The notes beneath the pieces were generated by a model. It was not told the origin of the DNA, made no database searches, and saw nothing but the letters and a program-made list of their open reading frames with translations. A DNA stretch of 64,000 nt from Hormiphora californensis (taxonomy: Eukaryota > Ctenophora > Tentaculata > Cydippida > Pleurobrachiidae): contig CM035353.1 of the NCBI GenBank assembly GCA_020137815.1, positions 4,083,210-4,147,209 of the forward strand, read 5' to 3'. Below are positions 44,493 to 56,492 of this stretch, one piece after another (position 1 is the stretch's first letter; the number at the start of each line of letters is the position of its first letter). The translations under genes and the position numbers were made by a program.

Positions 44493-47400
44493 ATGATCAG
44501 ACTGAAAAGATTCATTTTCCTCTTACTATCAGGTACTAGGCTAGACTGGGGCAAATTGAATATGACTAATTGTACTTTGTCTACCTCTTGAACCAACGAA
44601 TAATCTTTATAGTGATAATTTGTTTCTTTCTTCAGTAATCGTAGTCGAGGCATTTCTGAGGCCGATAGACTGTAAGATCACCTCTCACCAGGGATTCCTA
44701 AAGCGTGTTTGCAGTCATCAGTTCTCAGAGGAGGCGACTTTTGACGATGTTGGGATGCAGTTGTTCCAGTGCCACAACTCAAACGATTTCTACTACACCC
44801 TCCGATCTACACGGTGGATTTTTAACGCAACTTGTCCCCTGGACCCCCTCCAATATGAAATGTGCGGGTATTTGAATGTCGAAATGGCGGCTCTTCTTCC
44901 AAATGACGCTCTTTGTGGAGTTGCTGCGTGCAAGGCGATAAGAGGAGGGGCATCATACTACCCCCGGACAACACGTGACATATGTAACAGAGAAAGCCAG
45001 CTGTGTTCTGGCCAGTACCAGGCAGTCTGTGAGAATGTCACGGAGATCACGTGTAACGGGGTCTGTGACGAGATCCATTGCAACGACGAGATTCATTGCG
45101 GGAAGTATATTTATGGTTACAAGTGTTCTGAGTTACTTACTTATTCGCCTTCCACCGCCGCATGCATCTTGGGTAGGACCCTTTGTATAGGTGAATCAAT
45201 GTCATGCACAGAAGATTCCGGGTTGGAAATGTGTACAATTAACTACGTCAACAAGTACTACGTTGTACCAATTTTTAATTTTACCCGTTGTGCCACAATT
45301 AAAATTAACCATCAGTACGTAACAAGTACAGGGAATGAGTGGTATGATATGGTTGAAAAGGGTGACTTTTACACTCCCCATTGTCTCAACTTCATGGACC
45401 AGACGAATTGTTCCGATCCTGCCAGGGTGGCCTTGTCATGCCCCATACGGGGCTACATGTCCACCGTTGCCAAGGTAATGGTGTGTGGTGGCTTGCGGGA
45501 GGGTCTTTGCGATGACAACCTGGATATCCTCTGTGTGGATGTGACCTCTACCTGCACCATCCACAAGCACCAGATGTGTGACGGTACCAGGGACTGTCCC
45601 TCGGGACAGGATGAGTTCAACTGCAAGTGGATGACCGGTAAAGGATGCACGAGAAAGTATACGCCTGAATCTAATCCCCAGCCCTTCCCCCTTGACTGGA
45701 TAGGAGACCATGTTGAGGACTGTGTTGGCGGAAAGGATGAGGTGTTAGACCTGTGGCCGACTTGTGGGAAAGGAGGCAAGTTCCATCGCTTCGTAGAAGA
45801 TAACAGCACTTGTGTAGACGTCTTCCAGTGCAAAGTTTGGTTCTCGTAAAATCATACCTCCCAGCTTGTTGTGTGATGGGGTCGATACGTGTGGAAATGA
45901 AAATTCAGTCTGTCGACGACTTGTTCCCCATGTTTCAAATAAAATAGTCCAAGGCACTGTTTGGAATAAGTACATAGGCCAATGTTTACCTGGCCTAGAA
46001 AGTCTCATCCGCTTAGGAGGCGAATGTACCGAACTAACGACCTCACAGATGCGCAACTCTCATATTTTCGGTATAGAACGTGAAGCCCAAATTGTTGCTC
46101 CAAGTCAAATGTCTTGCTCCTATACATTTGGTGAAGTGTACGTTTATCTAACCTGCTTGGGGATCTGTAAAGAAAAATGTCCTATCTCAAGAGAACCGCT
46201 TAAACGCGATTCCTGTCCGGCGGAATTTAAACACCGTTATTTTACAGTCGCAGACCAAAAAACACTAACGTTTGTTATGCAGAAAGAGGGATCGTACGAG
46301 CAGGAAATCTTTGAATGTGAGAACAATAAATGCCTAAGGTATGATCTAGTCTGTAACCTGATCGATGACTGTGGAGATGAAAGTGATGAGAAAAATTGTG
46401 AAAACCACTTTCGGTGCACGTCTACGAAAGGTCAAGGCCAGCTGTATTTCCCTATGTATGCGGTATGTGATGGAGTTCCCAACTGTATGGACCTATCAGA
46501 TGAGTGCAACGACCGTTGTAGCAAAGAAATTTTGAAAGGATTCTACTTGAAATTAAGTGCACTTTTCTTGGGATTTCTTGCAATTGGGCTTAACTTCTGC
46601 ACCTTGGTGAATGTAGTTCTAGATCTTAAAACTGTGACCAGTCAGATAGCACTTGAAAACAAAATACTAGTAGCAACGATCAGTCTTGGCGATCTGTTAA
46701 CTGGTGCTTATCTTCTGGCAATATCTTTCTCTGGTTTGTTCCAGAGCAGTTATTGTGAACGCCAGGCTTATTGGCTGGCCAGCAGGTATTGCGATGCCCT
46801 GGGTATTGTTAGCACAACAGGAAGCGCAGTCTCGGTGATGTCCATGACCCTGTTGAGCCTGTCAAGAGTACACGGAGTCAGATCGGGAATCCAACGTTCA
46901 ACTTCCGAAGTTCATTTCGCGCCTCCTCTCATAACATCAGGAGTGATTATCCTTGTTTCGATCATATTTTCAATATTTCCTGTGGTATTTCTCAAATGGT
47001 TTGAGGATGTCTTTGTCAATGGACAAGTTTGGAGCAAAGATGTTAAGTTTTTCATTGGGAACATCGGTAAAGTAGAGCACCTGGAGGTCATTCAGGCTTA
47101 CTACGGACGAATCTTGAGGAGGTCCTCAGCTGGTACTGGCCAATCCTGGGATAAGATAACAGCTTTGGTAAGGGGCATGTACACGAATGATTATGGAAAC
47201 TTGGAAGGTTTAAATTCACTAGTCGGATTTTATGGCAACGAGGGCGTGTGCCTTTTCAAATTTTTTGTCCTCCCCAATGATCCACAATTCGTATTTTCAC
47301 TGACCTATCAACTTTTGAATCTGGGTTGCTTGGGATTAATCTTTACCTGTTACGTATACATCGAAACAAAGTCGAGGAAAAGCCTAAAAGATCTAAATTT

Positions 47401-47773
47401 CAACAGGGAAAATGGACGCCAAAATCCTGCTATACTGGCCCGTATGGAGCAGCAAAAGAAAATGCAATGGAAAGTGAGCATGATCATTGGAACAGATTTA
47501 ATCTGCTGGCTTCCCCTCCTAATCCTGTCGTTCTGTCACATGGCTGAGGTGGTGGATGCGACCCCCTACTACGATGTGTTCTCTGTCATTCTCCTCCCCA
47601 TCAACTCCTCCATCAACCCTCTGCTATACAGCGATTACGCACACGATTTATTCCAGAACTTATGGAAGTGGATTACAATGGTAAGTATTAAGACAAAACA
47701 GGGTCCGGAGATTATCGAAATGAATGTGCTTCGAAATTTGGCAGCCTCGCCAGAGCGTACCACGGGACGTTGA
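44493..47773 (+). CDS. LDLa-rich relaxin-receptor/LGR-like GPCR with a one-base frame offset
   Basis: Exon 1 (44493-44532) encodes a signal-peptide start and splices in phase to a long second exon (44636-47773). The ectodomain (~600 residues) is Cys-rich, with LDL-receptor class A modules: CTIHKHQMCDGTRDC, CDGVDTCGNENSVC, CLRYDLVCNLIDDCGDESDE and CDGVPNCMDLSDEC. No leucine-rich repeats are seen. The 7TM part resembles RXFP/LGR receptors: LGDLLTGAYLLAI in TM2, DLICWLPLLILSF in TM6, LPINSSINPLLYS in TM7. The frame is broken once: TCG TAA at 45844-45849 ends the first frame, and skipping the single T at 45847 continues an LDLa module in the next frame (KIIPPSLLCDG). This may be a real lesion, an assembly error or, less likely, programmed +1 frameshifting. 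A GTAAGT at 47682 could also be an unused or real donor near the C-terminus. Confidence 0.8.
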
Positions 47774-48921
47774 TTTAACAAACTCGCTGGCTTATTGGGG
47801 CATAATCCAAGATTTGCAAAACTCATAATACTAGGGCAGATCACGGACGTGACGCTACACTATCTCCTGTTGGTAAAGTTTCCTGAAGTCTTCTAGAGGA
47901 GATTCATCGATGATGTCTTGGGACTATGGCGTGGGACAGAGCGGGGTTTCGCTAACTGAACCATTCGGGATTATGTTCGGGGATTCTCAAATTGGGGACA
48001 CAGTGACGTATATTCTTTAGACATTAAGTTCAGAATCACCGAGAGGGGCTTAGTCTACCATCTGAGCCGCAAAGAGACGGATGCCAGACTGTAGTTGCAA
48101 ACATATAGTTTCCACCCGAAAAACATGGACCTGGAGGACTTGAAGCTCTATTTAGTGAGGATTTTTTTGTAGATCTCGACAAGATTTTTCGAAAACTTGA
48201 GGGTCATTTTTTATTCGATGCAAAGCAAAGGAGTGACAGTAACCATTTATTGTGACAAGTGAAACAAGGTTTTACAAAATCAACAAATGTTTCACGCAAA
48301 AGCTGCGATCGTCAGGATTAAAAATGTAAACTTGTTTACTCGTTAACAGTCCTCTGCTCCTTCATAAAGTTGGATGTTTCATGAGTTTAACGGCTAGATA
48401 CTTCCTCTTGTGCGGACACTTGTTTAACAGTTCGCTCTTCCTGTTTATCAGGTCCTTCCCTCTGAGGATGTGGTACTTTTCCGCCAGACACAGATTACAG
48501 GTTATATTACCAGGTTCATATGTGCGAGCTTTGGCTAATAATTGCCATGTTATGTCATGTCTTATGTCTCTGTCCTTTAGTCTCCAGACTAGTTTGGACA
48601 GTTCTGTCTCGTTTTTGTATCTGTCGTGTCTGAATGTAGTTTTGTGTGTGTTCAGTCTGGATTTAAACCTAAATTTCGGGTGGCACACGACTTTTGCACG
48701 TGTATGTTCTAAGCGCTCCTACTAGAAGAAGCTCTTCACAATTGAACCGGAAACTTACGTGGAAGTTTGTGAATACAGCTTTTAGCTCTACAATGCCTGT
48801 TGTGACGCTTTATTGTCTTTATATTTACGAAGTGCAGTATTTTTTCATTGTTATTTATCAAAAGTTTGTTATTTATCATATCAGTTTTTTGAAAGTTATG
48901 TGACCAGTTATCTTATTAGTA
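47774..48921. other. Intergenic, no gene recognised
   Basis: Downstream flank of the LDLa GPCR. Two opposed ~110-codon frames at 48362-48725 overlap each other and show no recognisable motif. Confidence 0.5.
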
Positions 48922-49161
48922 CAGCCGGACCCCGATTTAACGGCACCCCGATATAACGGCAGCATAATCTTTCAAATTCAAATTCAAATTCATAAATTTG
49001 CGTAACACACAGGATATTTAAAAAGATAAACCTCCTAAAAAGAGTCAATACTCTTCCCCCGATATGGGAAGTTAACATTATTTGACACCGATTTAGCGGA
49101 CACCCCAATTTAACGGACAAAATCCTTCCCCCGAGGTTGCCGTTAAATCGGGGTCCGACTG
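48922..49161. mobile_element. pogo-like MITE, copy 3
   Basis: A 240-bp element with ends CAGCCGGACCCCGATTTAAC / GTTAAATCGGGGTCCGACTG and TA on both sides. It is a longer relative of the copies in HERC1 introns 4 and 8, with CGATATAACGG-type subterminal repeats. Confidence 0.82.
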
Positions 49162-49278
49162 TATATATCTTCAATTAGGAGTGAGTGTGTAAGAATATAA
49201 GGATATTTTGTAAATGTGCGGCCCCCGGCCCTGTCCGTTGATTAAAAAATTCGACTGTATCGTTGGCTAAGGGCGTGA

Positions 49279-52200
49279 GGCAGGTCGGTAGAACTTAGGG
49301 CAGGTCGACAGAATTTAGGGTAGGTCAATTTAGGGTAGGTCTGAATTTAGGGTAGGTCTGAATTTAGGGTAGGTCTTAATTTAGGGTAGGTCTGAATTTA
49401 GGGTAGGTGAATTTAGGGTAGGTCTGAATTTAGGGTAGGTCTGAATTTAGGGTAGGTCCGTAACGTATCGTTTATCAAAGCATTGCAACTCGACATTAGG
49501 TTCTGATTAGGTCGCTGAACCGCGTCCCGTATCTCGTATCAACTCATTTCAATTCGATCTTAGTCACCGATTAGGTCGCTGAACCACGTCTCGTATCTCG
49601 TATCAACCCATTGCAATTCGATCTTAGTCACCGATTAGGTCGCTGAACCGCGTCCCTTATCTCGTATCAACTCATTGGAATTCGAGGTTAGACACAAATG
49701 AGATGGCAAACGAATTTTTTTTTCTTAAACAGGTTTCAACTCAGGATGGAACTCTTAAAGTATATAATGAGGCATAAACTCTGGCCACTGGCACGTTATT
49801 TCAGATACCTTTCTCCCAGCGCGCCGCTGGGAGAAGGTAGCTGTAGTTTATCCGCCAGTGGCGGATAAACTGGTTCAAATCACGACGACGATCCTGAGGC
49901 GTAGCCGAGGGAGAGGCGGAGGGGTTTAAAGGGATACTGACATATTCAAAAAATTTTGACTTTTTCAACGATCCTGGGTGTGGTAACTGGTTGGGAGATA
50001 AAAATAGGATTAGACAAAGTGCGAACTCTCTACTCCCTCTCGTTCTCAAGATATAGGGCCCCACCTTTTAGCACTTCGTAATTGGTTATGGTAAAGGGGG
50101 AGAGTTGTATTGCAAATTACATGTAAACACGAGTCAGTTTATCTGTCAATATCTCAACTTTCACATGCACGATTTTGACCGGATTTTTTTCTGAAAGTCA
50201 GAAATGTTTTAAATTTTTAGTATTTTCATATGATGTATCAGAATGACCAAGAAAATCAGTAAATAAACAAGTAAACTTTGCAGGTTGAGGTGAACTGGAG
50301 TGCATTGTCAATTAGACCCAATTATGGTCAATTAGGGCACTTTGCCGACCTCTGAGGACTTGGAAAAGTTGCTCATGCGATTCAACGTATCAAAATTAGT
50401 GTGTAAAGTGCCCTCAAGTGCGATCTTTCAGCATTTCCAGTTGAAAATGCATTTATCGCCAATTAGACTGAATTATGCTCAATTAGGACACTTTCTTCAC
50501 CTCTGACGGCTTGGAAAAGCCGCTTACGTGATTCAGCGTATCAAAATTAGTGGGGATAGTGCTCCCACATGAATTGATAGCGTTTTCATGCAATAAGTTA
50601 CAGTTATGATCAATTAGACCCGATTATGCTCAATTAGGGCACTTTCTCCACCCCTGAGTGCTTGCCAAAGTTGCTTACGTGATTCAACGTATCAAAATTA
50701 GTCGGGTATAGTGGTTTTGCCTTTTATACCAATTAGTTGCCTAAATTTTTCAGTTTATAGTCTCCTAGGATACAATATTCATTTCAGGGCTGAATAGTTA
50801 ATAACTATTGACTATGTTATTGACTATGGGCTAAATATTAACAACTTGTATGTAAAATTGAGGAAATACAGCCAAATTTGATTGACATTAGTTACTGAAT
50901 ACCATGATAATATTGTTCTAAGAGGGCATACATTTCAAAAAAATCACCGTCTTGCTTAGTTATAGTTCTATCTATTCATGACAAGTCAAGAGACAAATGG
51001 AAACCAAAAATGGAAACTAGAAGTGGTCTTAAAGTTTTTAGAAAAAACCCGGTCAAAATCGCATGTGTATTAGCTGAGATAATGACATATAAACAGGCTC
51101 GTGTTTACCTGTAATCTGTAATGCTGGTCTCCTCCTCTTACCATAACCAATTAGTGGGTGTTAATATTTGGGACCCTATATCTTGAGAAGTAGAGGGAGT
51201 AGAGAGCTCGGACTTCGACATAATGTATTTATTCTCTCAGATGACGTGATTGAGCAATGTATTATTAAAATTTGAGATGGTCGATTTCAATATGTCAGTA
51301 TCCCTTTAAACCAATAACGTGCCATTGGTCAGAGTTTATGGGTTATATACCCTGCTTTAGTTGTTTGTTTCAAGTATTACACACTAACAAGAGAGAGAAC
51401 ACTAATCAAAACACACAAAGAGAACTGAGAAACAGTCAAAAAAATCTCTCAATTGAGTGTATATTGTTTGGTAACAGTTACTAAGGAGAGAGAGAAAGAA
51501 ATAACAAGATATGGGGCATGCCAGACATAACACAGAGGAATTGAGATAGTGAAACAAAAGGGGAGATAAAGAGAGAGAAATTGACGGAATGTGTTGTTTC
51601 TTTCTCTCCAATGCAGTGTGTAACTCTTGCAAACAGTGTTCCCTCTGTATTTCAGTAAGAACTGATCATTTACACACATTTTGAATGTAACATAGGAGTT
51701 AATAATAAACAGCCAACCAGTGGGAAATAATCTGCCGCTGGACTGGCTGTATATTGAGAGCGCGCCAGTGGGACTTCTCGCCGCTGGCGGGTTATTTAAG
51801 TTAGCAGGGTATATACGTGCATAAACTAATAAGTGAACAGTCAAACAGTCCTAATTTCATTTGATGCAATACGGAACACAGTCTACCGACCTAACTCTCG
51901 GTGACTAAGATGGAATTGCAATGAGTTGATACGAGATACGGGACGTGGTTCAGGGACCTAATTTGTGTCTAACCTCGAATTTCAGTGAGTTGATACGAGA
52001 TACGGGACGTGGTTCAGCGACCTAATCGGTAACTAAGATCAAATTAAAATGAGTTGATACGAGATACGGGACGCGGTTCAGGGACCTAATTTGTGTCTAA
52101 CCTCGAATTTCAATGAGTTGATACGAGATACGGGACGACCTAATCGGAGACTAAGATCGAATTGAAATGAGTTGATACGAGATACGGGACGCGGTTCAGC

Positions 52201-52392
52201 GACCTAATCAGAACCTAATGTCGAGTTGCAATGCTTTGATAAACGATACGTTACGGACCTACCCTAAATTCAGACCTACCCTAAATTCAGACCTACCCTA
52301 AATTCACCTACCCTAAATTAAGACCTACTCTAAATTCAGACCTACCCTAAATTGACCTACCCTAAATTCTGTCGAAGTTCTACCGACCTGCC
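49279..52392. mobile_element. 3.1-kb fold-back transposon (family A, copy 2) with nested element
   Basis: The ends GGCAGGTCGGTAGAACTT / AAGTTCTACCGACCTGCC are flanked by an exact 9-bp AGGGCGTGA duplication. Subterminal arrays of TTTAGGGTAGGTCTGAA (~9 and ~6 units) point inward. A GATACGAGATACGGGACG block, repeated 3-5 times, sits inside each arm. A second inverted-repeat element (about 49786-51816, related to the 34316 repeat) is nested within. No transposase frame is visible. Confidence 0.85.
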
Positions 52393-52401
52393 AGGGCGTG
52401 A

Positions 52402-54125
52402 TTATAATCTGGGTGCCTTGCAGCGTGTTTACAGGTGCGCACAGCCAAAAAAAGTACACCTAAAACCACTTAGACCGACTTTTTTCAAACGGCTATTTAT
52501 AGCCGTTTGAAAAAAGTCGGATTTTTTGAAGTTGTCACCCCCCTGGGTGGCGCGCGAGTTTTTATTGGCGCGTCGGAAACTTGTTTGACACTTGTTTTGG
52601 CTCTCACGCCTTTGTTTCTTGACCAATTTCGTCAAACAAAAACTTTACCGACTCACAAAATTATGCTCTTTCCGATAATATGCGGCTTTTTGCCGAAAAT
52701 TGAGAGCAAGTGGGGGCTGTCACACGCAAATACGACGCCACGTGTGAATGGGCGTGATTATAATCTGGGTGCCGTGCAGCGTGTTTACAGGTGCGCACTG
52801 CCAAAAGAGTATACTTAGACCGACTTTTTTCAAACGGCTATAGCCACGCAACCACATGGCCAATTTGAGTAAACTAAACGGTAACTGATAGAGAATCGAT
52901 AGCCCTAACCGATAACCCAAAACCAAACCCTAACCAGACCCTAACGGATAGCCCTAACCCGTCGCACGCGCTAAAACTACGAATTGTTAGCAATGAAAGG
53001 CACCCAGATTTTAACGTTTTCCGCGGGAATAGGGGGGTGACAACTTCAAAAAATCCGACTTTAGCCGCGGAACCACATGGCCGATTTGAGTAAACTAAAC
53101 GGTATCTGATAGAGAATCGATAGGCCTAACCAATAACTCCAAACAAAACCCTAACCCGACCCTAACAACAGCCCTAACCCGTATCGACCGCCAAAATCGA
53201 TGAATTGTTAGCAACCAGATTTTAACGTTTTCCGGGCCGGGGGGGGGGGGGGGGGGGCGCCGTTACGATCTGGGTGTTTGGAGGCCTGTTTACAGGTGCG
53301 CGCTGCCAAAAAAGTTGATTCACTAAAATGGCTCTAACCGCCAAACCACTCAACCGTTTTGGCTGATTCAAAGTTTATCTGGTAGGGAATGTCAAGGCCT
53401 AACCCCAACCCAAACCCCAACCCTAACCCTAACCCTACTTTAGCCCTAACCCTAAAAAACCGTTTGTCAGCACTCCCAAAACACTATAGAGAAAACAAAA
53501 CAATAAATCAATTCATCCTCGGATCAATTCATCCTCGGATCGGGGATCCTCAAGTTCTTCTTATTCCTCTCTTCCTCAGGTCACCAGTTCAGTATTTGTT
53601 AGGCTAGTGATAGCAATCTTCCTCCGATTTCCTCTTAATGCAATAAGGCATGATCTCAGGAGGGAGAATCGTAGCCTCGTCCTCAGGTGAGCCATAATTT
53701 CACTGTACGGTTCTGCGGTTCTTGTGGAGATTCGGTGTGAGAGAGTCTTCAGCACCTTTTGGAACTCATTGGCTATGCCACCTGCTGTATTCATTACCAG
53801 CGGAGAGAAGGCACCCCCTTCAACTTCTCGTACACGTTTTCCGTACGACTGCTTCGGAAAACGTTAAAATCTGGGTGCCTTTCATTGCTAACAATTCGTA
53901 GTTTTGGCGCGCGCGACGGGTTAGGGCTATCCGTTAGGGTCTGGTTAGGGTTTGGTTTGGGGTTATCGGTTAGGGCTATCGATTTTCTAACTGATACCGT
54001 TTAGTTTACTCAAATCGGCCATGTGGTTCCATGGCTATAGCCGTTTGAAAAAAGTCGGTCTAAGTATACTCTTTTGGTAGCGCGCACCTGTAAACAGGCT
54101 GCAAGGCACCCAGATTATAATCGCG
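52402..54125. repeat. Composite inverted-repeat region with CACCCAGATTATAATC ends
   Basis: The block TCTGGGTGCCTTGCAGCGTG-TTTACAGGTGCGC recurs at ~52410, ~52760, ~53270 and inverted at ~54070-54120. Nested AAGTCGGATTTTTTGAA ends lie at 52514 and 53062. CCCTAACC-type telomere-like runs lie at 53395-53455 and inverted at 53915-53975. A poly-G run lies at 53236-53258. Confidence 0.65.
53579..53840 (-). pseudogene. Retroelement protein fragment (C-terminal block of an RT-linked ORF)
   Basis: The minus-strand frame REVEGGAFSPLVMNTAGG, continuing through PYSEIMAHLRTRLRFSLLRS to CLIALRG, matches the conserved tail that commonly follows reverse transcriptase in invertebrate retroelements. Only ~85 residues are present, so this is a fragment captured inside the inverted-repeat cluster. 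Confidence 0.55.
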
Positions 54126-54204
54126 CCCGACTGCTTCTTGCTAGCCTCCCATATTTTAACGCTGGCCCGGGGGGGGGGGGCGGGGAAGTTTTGCCTTTTG
54201 CGAA

Positions 54205-54590
54205 TAAGGAACCATAATAAAGTTCAAGAGCCTCCAAGAGCACCCAAGAGCACACCCGATCGAAGAGAGACCACACCTGAGAGCGTACCACACCCAAAAG
54301 AGACCACATCCAAGAGCGCACCACCTCCAGAAGACACCACTTCAAGAGCGCACCACATCAAAGAGAGCTCCCCATCCAGAAGATACCACGCGCAGGGGAC
54401 ACCACGCGCAGAAGAGACCAGCGCGGCGTTGTATTTGCGCGTGCGGTCTCTTCTGCGCGTGGTGTCCCCTGCGCGCGGTATCTTCTGGATGGGGAGCTCT
54501 CTTTGATGTGGTGCGCTCTTGAAGTGGTGTCTTTTGGAGGTGGTGCGCTCTTGGATGGGGTGCGCTCTTGAACTTTATTATGGTTCCTTA
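54205..54590. mobile_element. 386-bp fold-back element
   Basis: TAAGGAACCATAATAAAGTT at the left is inverted at the right end. The interior is a series of ~20-bp units (AAGAGCGCACCAC, AAGAGACCACAC) in mirror order around ~54430. Confidence 0.75.
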
Positions 54591-54702
54591 TATAGGATGT
54601 ATTTACATCCATTAAAAACGTAGCGCGCGAAAATAAACATTTTTGCAACACCCTTAGTGCGCGCGTTTCCCACGGCTTCCTGTGCTTGAAAGAATTGGCA
54701 TA

Positions 54703-54855
54703 AAGTCCATTTTTATTCAACTGTTCACCCCTCAACTCGTGCGCGTGCGATATTTTAATTTACGCTGCGCGCGCTACACGTTAACATGTGATAAACGCGC
54801 AAAACAATTCCGCGCACGACTTTGGGGGGTGAACAGTTGAAAAAAAATGGACATT
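54703..54855. mobile_element. MITE with AAGTCCATTTTTATTCAACT ends
   Basis: A diverged relative of the 41789 MITE. Its ~28-bp inverted ends end in CTGTTCACCCC / GGGGTGAACAG. Confidence 0.65.
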
Positions 54856-56060
54856 ACGTTGCAGGCCCCTTATAATATAATATAAGGGGCCTGGAGGGAA
54901 TACCGCGCTAGGGGGGAATACATAATCAACCATATCTCCGGTTCCAGATAAGGTACAGAAATCGTTTTGGTAGCGTTGGAAAGAGGAAGATAACAGCTTT
55001 CAAATGCAACCGGTTTCAGGTCTCTATCTTATCAGGAACAGGAGATATGAACCAAACTCCGCAAAATCGAGTGCGGTAAAATCAAAATTTGAATGAAATT
55101 TTTAAAAAGGTGTCCCTGCAAGAATCTGTGACGTCACTTTTTGAAAACAACCCATCTTTCAACGGCTATTGCTCATCCTCCTTAAGTCCAATTAACTTCT
55201 CTCAAAAACAGCAAGGTAGATAATCGTCAGATCTAACAACTGGTGAAAGAATCAAGTCAAACGGACTTCAGGAGCCAAAGTTATAAGCACCGCCGTTTTT
55301 TCGACCGCAAAGTTATCTTCGACCCAGCCGGGATCAGGCCAAACGCGCGCGCGGCATTCCCTCCAGTCCCCTCGTTGCGGGGGTGCGCGCATGAGGGGGC
55401 TGCAGCGCATTCCAATTGAAAGAAAGTCAAAGCTTGTTTCTTTTGTAAAATTTCCTTTTTCTCTTGGCATACGTTGCAGGCCCCTTATAATATAATATAA
55501 GGGGCCTGGAGGGAATACCGCGCTAGGGGGGAATACATAATCAATCATATCTCCGGTTCCAGATAAGCTACAGAAATCGTTTTGATAGCGTTGGAAAGAG
55601 GAAGATAACAGCTTTCAAATGCAACCGGTTTCAGGCCTCTATCTTATCAGGAACAGGAGATATGAACCAAACTCTGCAAAATCGAGTGCGGTAAAATAAA
55701 AAAATTCGAGATTTTAATTCAAATTTGAAACAAAGTGTCCCTGCAGGGACCTGTGACGTCACTTTTTGAAAACAACCAATCTTTGAACGGCTATTGCTCA
55801 GCCTCCTCAAGTCCAATTAACTTCTCTCAAAAACAGCAAGGTAGATAATTGTCAGATCTAACAGCTAGTGAAAGAATCAAGCAAAACGGACTTCAGGGGC
55901 CAAAGTTATAAGCACCGCCGTTTTTTCGCTCGCAAAGTTATTTTCGACCCAGCCGGGCTCAGGCCAAACGCGCGCGCGGCATTCCCTCCAGTCCCCTCGT
56001 TGCGGGGGTGCGCGCATGAGGGGGCTGCAGCGCATTCCAACTTTTTCTCTTTTTCTGGAT
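54856..56060. repeat. Two direct ~600-bp copies of a TIR element
   Basis: Copy A (54856-55470) and copy B (55471-~56060) are about 90% alike by eye. Each opens with the palindrome CAGGCCCCTTATAATATAAT-ATAAGGGGCCTG. Each copy is bounded by CTGGAGGGAATACCGCGC and an inverted GCGCGGCATTCCCTCCAG, so each looks like a small transposon; the pair is in tandem. Confidence 0.75.
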
Positions 56061-56344
56061 TTCCACAAAATGTTTCACTGATTATACCTCTTTGACAGTA
56101 GGCCCAAAAGATTCCCAGATTTTAATTGCACCTGCTTAAGTTGTATCAATTAATTATCTTAAGTTTGCAGCATTAACCTAAGAATCAACTTAAACAGCCT
56201 GCGGAACACGTTTTCGGGCCTCCATAAATGCTTTTACGAAGGTGTTCATCGCGATTGCTATAAACAGTCACCCAGTCTAATGGTTAAAGTTTTCATTCGA
56301 TTATTTCTTTAACTTTAAATGGTAACTGTAACATTTTTAAGGTT

Positions 56345-56425
56345 CTGTAGGCTCTACACCTCCTTCTGTATCCTCCCTTGACTGTACCGTTGGGCACTTC
56401 CTTCTGCACCTTATCTTGGGCAACT
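56345..56425. repeat. CTTCTGCACCCTCCCT minisatellite, left remnant
   Basis: About three degenerate units of the ~27-bp repeat that continues at 57740. They lie on the other side of the LINE ORF1 insertion. Confidence 0.6.
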
Positions 56426-56492
56426 TTTCAACACTACTTTAAACAAATTAATTTGAGGATGTTGAGACCGCCCGTAGGGGCAGGCAGAAGTT

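Noticed and set aside
45835-45870. A 30-bp GT-AG intron explaining the GPCR frame break
   Set aside because: Removing 30 bp keeps the same phase and runs into TGA, so it does not restore the LDLa frame.
48362-48725. Opposed 108- and 114-codon frames
   Set aside because: They overlap on opposite strands with no motif or supporting context.
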